DNA from: Cervus elaphus
Taxonomy: Eukaryota > Chordata > Mammalia > Artiodactyla > Cervidae
Length of the DNA stretch: 64,000 nt
Direction: 5' to 3'
Assembly (NCBI RefSeq): GCF_910594005.1
Contig: NC_057845.1
Coordinates: forward strand, 5,862,001-5,926,000
Under the pieces are notes generated by a model. The model was not told the origin of the DNA. It saw only the letters and a program-made list of their open reading frames with translations, and searched no databases. Made by a program: the position numbers and the translations under genes. Positions 55,593 to 64,000 of this stretch are shown here, piece after piece. The number at the start of each line of letters is the position of its first letter. Position 1 is the stretch's first letter.

Positions 55593-57004
55593 ACAACAAC
55601 TGGTGACTTCCAAATGTACTATCAGTCAGAAAAATTTCAGTGAAATATTTTCACCCACAGTTTCAATATAGGTCTCTATTGTAATTGATGAACCTCTTTA
55701 AAATTATGTGTAATGGCATTCTCCATAATTTTCATTCACGGATCGTCAAGCTTTGTATTTTCTTTAAGACTCACTCTGCTGTTTATAAATATTTATACCA
55801 CAAAAAAATATATATCAGGGATGAAGAATTGCAAACAGCTATCATACTTTAAATGTACTGTTTAAACATTTGAATATATACACTTAGGAACTGCAGAATT
55901 AGGGATGTAAAATGAGCCTGAGAAGAGGACAGGCTATCCTGAGAAACAAGAATCTCAGTCAACCAAATACTTTAGGGAAAGGAATATTTTATCCCTGATA
56001 TCATTTAGAACTGCTAGTATTTGATGATGATAAAACAGTTTTCAACAGTTTCATTGTTTTGTAAGTCTTTAAAGACAATTCACCCACTTTTTGCCTGCCC
56101 CTTGGTGGGCTTCTCCCATTGTTCCACTCTAGGTGGGTTATTATTCTGGAGAGCAGTAATTGTCTAATGCTATAGTCTATAAATCTTCTGTAGTATCCCC
56201 TGTATATCTTTATGCTTTATCATGAATACTCCACTTTAATCCTCTTGCCAGAGTTTAGTCTTAGCTGATGTAGAATTAGAATACCCTATAGAAAACCTAT
56301 AATAGGAAAATTTATGATAATACCGTTTTAAGTTTTCAGGAAGCATAAACTATCCTTTAAATAAATGGTCATATATGACCTGGTCCACTGTAATTACAAG
56401 TTGCTGAATGATAGATCACTTTATCAAGGACAGCCAAGTTTGGGGTTCAGTTGGAGATACGTTCAAATCTTTATAAAGACCTTAAACATTGTTGACTAAT
56501 GTAAGAGCATATTTTATAAAGTTGGGGTTTTTGTTTTAATATATGAATTAGTCCAAAATGGGCAGTCTATAGAGAAAGTAGGTTATTCATGAGGGGATGG
56601 AGGAGGAATGAGGAGGACTGCTAATGGGTATGGGATTTCTTTGAGGTATAATGAAAATAATTCTAAAATTACATAGTGTTGATGGTTGTAACTCTGAATA
56701 TAGCAAAAACTACTGAGATGTACACTTTAAAGAGGTAAGTTTTATGATATATGAATTCTATCTCAGAGCTCTTTTAAAAACACAGAAAAGTTATATTTTA
56801 ACACCATTTTCATTATTTTTTTGCTTGATTTGATTGTCTGTCAGATTGAAAACAATATCTATTAGCTGTTGAGTGGCTCTGCAAGTTGTTTTGTTGATCC
56901 TGAAGCATAAGTTTGTTGAAAGGATATCTTTAGTTTTTACATGCTATTTTAAGAAGTAATCCAGCAGAGACAGTTCAAGGGAAGGACAGTAAATGAATCT
57001 TGCA

Positions 57005-57132
57005 TTTGCTTATTCCCAACTAGATACTAGCATATGGGTTAGGTGTCTTATATATGCCTTTACTTTCTTTCTATTTTAGAGGTAAGGAAACTGGAAGGGA
57101 TGGTGTGATTTGACCGAGAACTGTTAAGAGGC
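57005..57132 (-). mobile_element. MIR SINE fragment
   Basis: 'agaggtaaggaaactggaag' and 'gaactgttaagaggctgc' in reverse MIR order; weak. Confidence 0.5.
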
Positions 57133-58644
57133 TGCTTGAGTCCAATCCACAGCCCCACAGTACTGCTCTGAAGTTTTTTGAGCAGCTCATCTTTGTCTAT
57201 CGTATTGTTTATGAAGGAAGAGGGCTCCCCAAACAACTTTTGTATATTTGATTCAAAGTAGCAAGAGCACTGTAATGTATATTTGTGGAAGGATTTGCCA
57301 GAGTTTAAGAATGATGTAGTTTGGGAGTTTTTAAGTCATCTACAATAATGCAATAGATGCAGTCAGTGTTTTAAACTTAAGGTATGCTTTTAGATGCTAT
57401 ATTTCATTTGCTAATTTACATTCACAATTAAAATTTTTAATTGATTGGGGATTTTATAAATGTTAACCTTTTCAGTTTTAATCCCATGCTTGTGTATAGA
57501 TCTAGTCATTACAACTTTGTGGGGAGAGAAGTAGATATGGATAAAACATATAATATATAGGATAATGTTTTTCTTCTAATCAAATGATTTTATATCCTGG
57601 AACCAGTTTTTATTTGTTCAATTAGTCTGGAAGGAACTGTTTTAAGTCATTAAAATGTTTGCTAGCCAGCTTTGGGTAGACACAAAGTTTACTTAGTGAG
57701 GCACAGTAAAAGCAATTTTGAAACCTGGCAGCTATGCTAGTAAAGTGGGGAGTAATGGCATGGGTAGAATATTTGGCATTTGCAAAGATCAAATCCTGGC
57801 CTATTTTGTGAGCAAGTGAAGACAAAGGAGTGATCAATGATTGCAGTTCAGTGAATCAAAATGGAGGTAAGGAATAAAAAATGACCTAGTAAGTGGAACT
57901 GAGGGGGTTAAAAGGCCTGATGGCAGGGGGTGTAGCAGCCTTGGTTCTAAAGTAAAAAGTTTAATTGAAGGATAGACCCTTGGAAATTGTAAGGGAGTTA
58001 GTCTTACATGAAGAATAAATTAGGGCATACTTTGTGTAGTGAGTCATCAGAAATTAACTACTTAGAAAATTAGTTCTGGCAGCAGCAAATGGTAACAGAA
58101 TTAGGGATTGGTGATATAATTAAATAGAGAGGAAGTTTAAACTGCTGTTTGCTATATTACTATATTCTATTTTCATAATGCACATAGAAACATAAGTAGT
58201 TAACTTGAAAGTGGTCTCATATATAATTTAACAGTATATATTTGCATTTATATGTGTGTATTTTGTAAAGGATTTCTCTTGGTTCTGGAACCAGGAGAAA
58301 ATTTGGTGAGTTTGTGGGTAACTGTAGTAAGGTAAAGAAGTATAGAAAGGAGTAAGTATGAAAAATTTTAAGACTCTTTAAACTTGAGAATAGTATATGC
58401 AGCTTTGCTGTTTGTAAAAATACCTTGTTTGTAACCTTATGGAGAAATAAGTAGAACTGATTTGTAGTGTTTAAGTGGAGACCCTGCTTCATAGGAGCAG
58501 AGGAACTGGGTAGTTTCTTTTTTCCCATCTAAAGAGCCATGTAAATTTGCCGTGTTATTAGACATAACTGTATATTAGTGCCACACCTGTCTTGTCTCCA
58601 TACATTCCTTTAACCAGGTGGAAAATTAGTTAAATATTTGGGTT

Positions 58645-58843
58645 TCCAAGGATTTGACTCTCTGGAAAGTAAATATATGGGAGTAAATCCCTGGGTTGGG
58701 AATATCCTTTGGAGAAGGAAATGGCAACCCACTCCAGTATTCTTGCCTTGGAAATCCCGTGGGCAGAAGAGCCTGGAAGGCTACAGTAATAGGGTCATAA
58801 GAGTCAGACACAAGTTCGTGACTAAAACAAAACAACAAAAATC
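58645..58843 (+). mobile_element. Bov-tA SINE, head poorly kept
   Basis: 'atccctgggttgggaatatc', 'gagaaggaaatggcaaccca', 'gagtcagacacaagttcgtg' and an (aac)n-like tail. Confidence 0.87.
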
Positions 58844-59369
58844 ATATATCAGTAATTAAAGGGATGCTTTCTTTAATGCACAGATGCCAAAAAATATACT
58901 TAAGTGATTTTTCAGTTTTCGGTTTTATGCACAAAGGCTTCAGTTATAAAGATTTTAAATGGCAGATTTTATGTTTATTTTTAAAATCTTGTTTTAGCAG
59001 TTTTGAAAAATTATATTAAAGATTTGCAAGGCATTAATTTAAACATACGTGTTAACTTCAAAGATATGGTTTATTCCATAGACAAGTTGTACCTGGTAAT
59101 GATGATCATATATATTCACAATCAAGTTGGAGAAATGCATTTCTGTGTCTCAGACACAAATGTAAAGTTCTCCATTTTTAACCCATGAATTTTAATTTAT
59201 TTATTTTTGAACTAATGCAAATTAGGTAAATTTAAGTAAGAAAATATCCCGCCAAATATCTTTAACATTTTAGACTATGTCAGTGTTTTTTTCCCCCTTC
59301 CACTGTGTTTGGATATGGTTACCAGATCTTTTTAATAACATGAATTACTTTCTGATTTTAAAAGCCACC

Positions 59370-59720
59370 TTGGAAATTTTGAGAACATCTGATTTAGATA
59401 AATTTCTAAAAGTGGAATTGTTGGTTTAAAAGATACGGACTTTTTGAGTTCTTGATATATATAGCTTTAGATTTCTCTCTGAAATTGAAACTTGCCTGTT
59501 AGTTCTCATCAGCAGAGTGCTTTCTTTGCTTTTTGCTAATCTACACTCATGCCCACTAGATGCATAAGTGAACTGTATCTCATTGTCTTAATTTGTACTT
59601 TTTTTGACTATTGGTAAGACTGAACATTTTTTTCCATGTATATTAACTAGTTTCTGGCTCTGTTTGTTATTCTTTGTACAGTTTCCAGTTTTATTAGATC
59701 TCTTATGTTTGTTATTGGTT
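59370..59720 (-). mobile_element. Possible old L1 fragment
   Basis: 'tctaaaagtggaattgttgg', 'agtgaactgtatctcattgt' and 'ctattggtaagactgaacat' resemble reverse L1 3' sequence; diverged. Confidence 0.45.
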
Positions 59721-60984
59721 AACTCATGCACAGTATTCTGCTTTCGGGTAGAGTGGTATTATGGTACTTGTCTAACATGCTTGGTTTGCAACTCTTCTTT
59801 CCTTCCCTGCCCACCCGCACCCCCCACGCTCTCTCTCTGTTTCACATACATACACATGGTCACATTAAGTGCCCAGTATTAAAGAATTAGCTCAGACAAA
59901 GCTTTGGTAAAGGCATAAAATGAAATGCCAGGTAAGAAGAGACTAAACTATCTCTTACCTGATTGTTCTAGCAGTAAGTATTTTGTAGAGCTGTCTTCAG
60001 GCTATAATTAGAGGGACAAAGCATCTTTGTGGAGATGATTTTAAGATTTTCCCTCTATGTTTTCTTTTGTTAAATTTATTGTGTGCTTTTATAAAGTATA
60101 TTTTACCAGTAAACATTTAAGTTAACTTGGCTTTAACTCTTGATTTGGTTGAAGCCAGTGTATCAGATTTGATGAGACAAATGAACAAAAGGGGGAGGGA
60201 GATTGTAGACTTGAATGCTTTGATAACTTCATCTGTCAGAAGGGAGATTTGAGTACCAGCCTGTTAATGTGAGTATGTGTATGTATTTTTGGAAGCATCC
60301 AAATTTTTTCTTTAAACTTTGTAATTAATTATTAATAACAGGAGCTTCAGGCAGAATTTGTCATCACGGAGATCATAATAGCAAAGGAAGGAATACTAGA
60401 TATCTTCAGTATAATTTATTATAGTAAGTTTAAGAGGGTAAGATGGGGTAAGTATCCCATTAAAAGAGATTCTGCCGAGAGATTTCTAGTCACTTGGAGC
60501 TAGAACAGATTCTCACAGGCCAGATTAAACATTTTTCTTGAATAAAGTGTGATTCATCTAGTGAGGACTCCAAATATTTCAGATATTTATCATGATTTCA
60601 TCTTGAATAAATTAGAAAAAATATTGATAAGTTGAGAGTATTGTTAAGTGAATTTTAGCTAACTGGCAAGGTCCACGGAATATCAGATAAGTCTTCCTAC
60701 AAGTTGCAAGTATAGGTCCTGGTCTTTCTAATTTTTAAAAAACTGTGGTGTTGGAAAAAGCCATGTATATAGCAGATTCATGAAAGTTACAAACTAATTG
60801 GAATAGCTGCTCCGTTGATGACAGGAAGTGATTTCTAGACTACCTAAGTAGATTGAAGGACTGTCAGAAACCAACATAAAATCAACATGAAGTTCTAGTT
60901 CTGGTAAAGATTGCAGTGAAACAGTCTGAGGGTTTTAGTTGGTTATAAATATGAGTTAATAATGAACTGAGCACTGTATATTTA

Positions 60985-61190
60985 AACTTCGCTGGGTCTT
61001 CATTGCTTCATTGGCTTTCTCTAGTTGTGGCGAGGGAGGGCTACTGTTTATTGGGAAACATGGACCTCTCATTGCAATGGCTTCTCTTGTGGAGCACAGG
61101 CTTATGGGATCTTTCAAGACCAGGGATTGAGCCCATGACTCCTCCGTTGGTAGGGAGACTCCTATCCACTGGACCACCAGGGAAGCCCCA
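60985..61190 (-). mobile_element. Full-length CHR-type SINE
   Basis: 'cgctgggtcttcattgcttc', 'ctctagttgtggcgagggag', 'cttgtggagcacaggcttat', 'ccagggattgagcccatgac', 'gaccaccagggaagcccc': the longest CHR copy here. Confidence 0.85.
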
Positions 61191-61215
61191 ACTAAGCAGT
61201 TCATGTTCTGAATCC

Positions 61216-61625
61216 TAGAACCTGTGAATGTGTTACCTTACTTGGCAAAAGAGACTTTGCAGATGTGATTAAGGGTTTGAGTTCATTGTCCCGCGTTATC
61301 TGGATGAACCCAGTGTAACCCCAAGGGTCCTTAAATGAGAGAGACATGAAAGTCAGAGAAAGTGATGTACAGTGAAAGCAGAGGCTAAGGAGGGACAGAA
61401 GATGCTATGCTGCCAGCTTTGAAGATGGAAGAGCCAAAGGAATTTAGGCACCCTTTGGCTAGAAAAGGAAAGAAAGAGATTTTGACCTAGGGTGCCCAGA
61501 AGGAAGGCAGCCCTACCAACACCTTGATTTCAGACTACTGAGGCTGTGAATTCCAAAAGTGTTGTTTTAAGCTACTGAGTTTGTGGTAATGTGTTCCTGC
61601 AGAAAGAGGAAACATACAAAAGACA
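61216..61625 (+). repeat. Old mammalian interspersed repeat, family not named
   Basis: 'gactttgcagatgtgattaa', 'accaacaccttgatttcaga', 'gtttaagctactgagtttgt'-like ending. Related to 1443-1790. Confidence 0.55.
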
Positions 61626-61696
61626 ACCCACTAGATTCCTCAGGAATATATCCAGGCCCTCTTTATTTTGTTTTATCATACTTTAAAAGGAATTAG

Positions 61697-61808
61697 CCAT
61701 GGAGAAGGAAATGGCAACCCACTCCAGTATTCTTGCCTGGAAAAGTCCATGGACAGAGGAGCCTGGCGGGCTGCAGCCCATGGGGTTACATGACTGAGCA
61801 TGTGTGCA
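61697..61808 (+). mobile_element. Bov-A SINE monomer
   Basis: 'gagaaggaaatggcaaccca', 'attcttgcctggaaaagtcc', then 'ttacatgactgagcatgtgt'; part of the tail ('gagtcggaca') is deleted. Confidence 0.88.
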
Positions 61809-62306
61809 CGAGGGTGGAGGGAGATGGGTTGGTGGCAACAAAGTGGTAGAACTAAAAAAAAAAAGAATAAGCCAGTATAGTCAGATCTAGAAATCATATC
61901 ATTTGGCTAGTAGTTGAAGCAGATAAGAAAACATGCTTAGTTATGTTTATTTTCTCAAATGAGAAAGATCACTATTGTTCTGTGCTCTAGAGGCAGAACT
62001 AGAGCAGGAAAGGGAGGGAAGGTTATCATCAGAAGGGAGATTTGGGGTCAGTGCAAAGACAACAGCTGCAACCGTTGGAGCTGATTGGTTATGAGTTAGT
62101 AAGCCTGTGAACTGACATGGGACCTGCCAGATACATTGTGAAAGCAGTTCTGAATTTAGTGTGAATACTAGGTTAGGTACTAAGGTGCTATGCAGCTGTA
62201 AAACTCTTTGATACTGCTCTGTTTTCAGTATGGAGAAAATTTCTCCAAATGCAGCACTTGAATAGTAGATGTAACAAGTTTTTATGCTAAGCCATAATAA
62301 AAAACT

Positions 62307-62513
62307 GGGCTTCCCTGGTGCCTCACATGGTAAAGAACCCGCCTGCGAATGCAGGAGACCTGGGTTCAGTCCCTGGGTCAGGAAGATCCCCTGAAAGGAA
62401 TGGATACCCACTCCAGTGTTCCTGCCTGAAGAAGTCCATGGACAGAGAAGCCTGGCCGGCTACAGTTCATGGGTCACAAAGAGTTGAACACAACTGAGCC
62501 ACTAACACCTTCA
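62307..62513 (+). mobile_element. Bov-tA SINE
   Basis: 'gggcttccctggtgcctcac', 'gacctgggttcagtccctgg', 'gttcctgcctgaagaagtcc', 'gagttgaacacaactgagcc'. Confidence 0.92.
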
Positions 62514-62579
62514 GTTTAATGGCAAAAACTTAAACTTGAGATCTATGTTAAGATTCCCAGGGCATTATGTACTTCTTTT

Positions 62580-62800
62580 TACTGAGCCATTTATGTGTCA
62601 GATCTAGACCAAGAGATTTATATACATTATCTCATTTAATCCTAACAGTTTTATGAAGTGAATATTATTAATCATCTTTTTCATATGTCATTGAAATTCA
62701 GAAAAGTTTAAACTTGTCAAAGTTTATACTGTCAATAAATAGCAGAGTATCATGTTATTTTGACTAACCCTCAAACCTTATGAATTCTACAGGTGTCATG
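62580..62800 (-). mobile_element. MIR SINE, diverged
   Basis: 'cattatctcatttaatccta' and 'gaagtgaatattattaatca' match the reverse MIR; the remainder is weak. Confidence 0.55.
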
Positions 62801-63225
62801 GGCCAAATTTGAAATTGTTCTTTATTGATATTAGGGATCATTGTGAGTGTTTTTTTTTTTTTTTTTCCAGAATTTTTAGAATACTTTGTATATCAGGCAC
62901 CCAGCAGAACAGTGTTCATGTTTAGGTTTTCTAATAGTCATTCAACTAATGACAACAAAAAAACAAACTTGTGTCTGTTGCTGGCAAGTATGTTTTTCTT
63001 ACTAATGCTTTCTAAGGAGGTTTTGTACCTTTGGGGGCCTACTGCTGCTATTAACCTGTGTAAGAGAATTGCATCATTTTCTGTGGCCGCTCTGACACTT
63101 TTTTTTTGTTTGTTTTCTGACAGATCACATTAATTCTGAATGCAGATGTGTAGTAGCAAAGAGAATGCTGCAGCTAGTGATGTTTATTGAGCACTTGCCC
63201 AGTTGCAGATGATAATACTAGTCAT

Positions 63226-63945
63226 TCAGTTCAGTCGCTCAGTCTTGTCTGACTCTTTGCAACCCCATGGACTGTAGTACGCCAGGCTTCCCTCTCCATC
63301 ACCAACTCCCGGAGCTTGCTCAAACTCATGTCCATTGAGTCAGTGATGCCATCCAGCCATCTCATCCTCTGTCATCCCCTTCTCCTTCTGCCTTCAATCT
63401 TTCCCAGCATTAGGGTCTTTTCAAATGAGTCAGTTCTTCGCATCAGGTGGCCAAAGTTTTGGAGTTTCAGCTTCAGCGTCAGTCCTTCCAGTAACACTCA
63501 GGACTGATTTCCTTTAGGATGGACTGGTTGGATCTCTTTGCAGTTCAAGGGACTCTCAAGAGTCTTCTCCAACACCACAGTTCAAAAGCATCAATTCTGA
63601 GGCACTCAACTTGCTTTGTAGTCCAACTCTCACATCCATACCTGACTACTGGAAAAACCATAGCCTTGACTAGACGGACCTTTGTTGGCAATGTAATATC
63701 TCTGCTTTTTAATATGCTATCTAGGTTGGTCATAAATTTTCTTCTAAGGAGCAAGTGTCTTTTAATTTCATTGCTGCAGTCACCATCTGCAGTGATTTTG
63801 GAGTCCAAGAAAAGAGAGTCTGTTACTGTTTCCATTATTTCTCCATCTATTTGTCATGAATTGATGGGCCCAGATGCCATAATCTTAGGTTTTTCAGTGT
63901 TAAGTTGTAAGCCAGCTTTTTTACTCTTCCACTTTCACTTTTGGC
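63226..63945 (-). mobile_element. BovB LINE 3' fragment
   Basis: 'cagtcgctcagtcttgtctg', 'catgtccattgagtcagtga', 'actggaaaaaccatagcctt' and further into 'ggagcaagtgtcttttaatt'. A 96-codon minus-strand frame (63545-63835) keeps the end of the BovB RT region. Dead by truncation. Confidence 0.92.
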
Positions 63946-63947
63946 CT

Positions 63948-64000
63948 TCCCTTGTGGCTCAGCAGGTAAAGAATCTGCCTACAATGTGGGAGACCTGGGT
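63948..64000 (+). mobile_element. Bov-tA SINE, cut by the window end
   Basis: 'ccttcccttgtggctcagca' head and 'gggagacctgggt'; the body lies beyond the window. Confidence 0.85.

Larger units (their letters stand above)
46230..64000 (+). other. SCAF4: SCAF4 intron 1 (continues past the window)
   Basis: Begins with GTGAGG after exon 1. No sequence coding for the next CID residues, with a polypyrimidine tract and AG in front, was seen by reading, so exon 2 is probably beyond 64,000. The first 550 bp stay CpG-rich; the rest is AT-rich, with repeats listed separately. 46,800-48,500, 53,770-55,110 and 55,593-58,640 hold nothing else that I recognise. Confidence 0.75.

Noticed and set aside
7675..63960. 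tRNA genes at the many box B-like 'ggttcgatccctgg' sites
   Set aside because: Each is the head of a Bov-tA or CHR SINE; no cloverleaf with intact acceptor stem was seen.
46230..64000. SCAF4 exon 2 within the window
   Set aside because: No stretch encoding the next CID residues with a proper acceptor was found on reading; exon 2 is assumed to be downstream.

Overview
This window is mammalian nuclear DNA from a ruminant, most likely a bovid. The reason is the dense, repeated presence of Bov-tA/Bov-A SINEs, BovB (RTE-type) LINE fragments and a ruminant-type L1 3' end, none of which occur together outside ruminants. The species cannot be told from the sequence alone. There are no bacterial-type genes, CRISPR arrays or operons.

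Layout. Positions 1-45,000 are intergenic and repeat-rich: tRNA-derived SINEs on both strands, BovB pieces, old MIR/L2/L1 and DNA-transposon relics, and a mariner-type MITE. Inside it, at 10,839-18,415 on the minus strand, sits one nearly complete class I (gamma-like) endogenous retrovirus. It has two LTRs of 516 and 513 bp, a 4-bp target duplication (GTAT), a primer-binding site matching tRNA-His, a long leader with a 42-bp tandem repeat, gag with two zinc knuckles, protease, RT-RNase H, integrase and a polypurine tract. Essentially all of env is missing. gag and pol carry frameshifts and stop codons, so the provirus is defective. The LTRs differ at about 13 positions by hand count, which points to a fairly recent insertion.

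Positions 45,370-46,790 are a CpG island with tandem GC boxes and a palindromic NRF1-type site. It contains the first exon of a plus-strand housekeeping gene. The ten codons before a consensus splice donor read MDAVNAFNQE, which I recognise as the N-terminus of SCAF4 (an SR-related RNA polymerase II CTD-binding factor). The 5' leader has two small upstream ORFs, one of them a minimal AUG-UGA. The rest of the window (46,230-64,000) is SCAF4 intron 1; I did not see exon 2. By mammalian synteny (SOD1-SCAF4-HUNK) the left part should be the SCAF4-HUNK intergenic interval.

How it fits together: only one host gene is supported. The provirus lies about 27 kb upstream of the SCAF4 start, in the opposite orientation. 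I found no previously undescribed biological system. The items most worth a second look are the repeat array in the proviral leader, the env-less tRNA-His provirus, the His-for-Tyr change in its RT active-site motif, the SCAF4 start-stop uORF, and a SINE flanked by 79-bp direct repeats.
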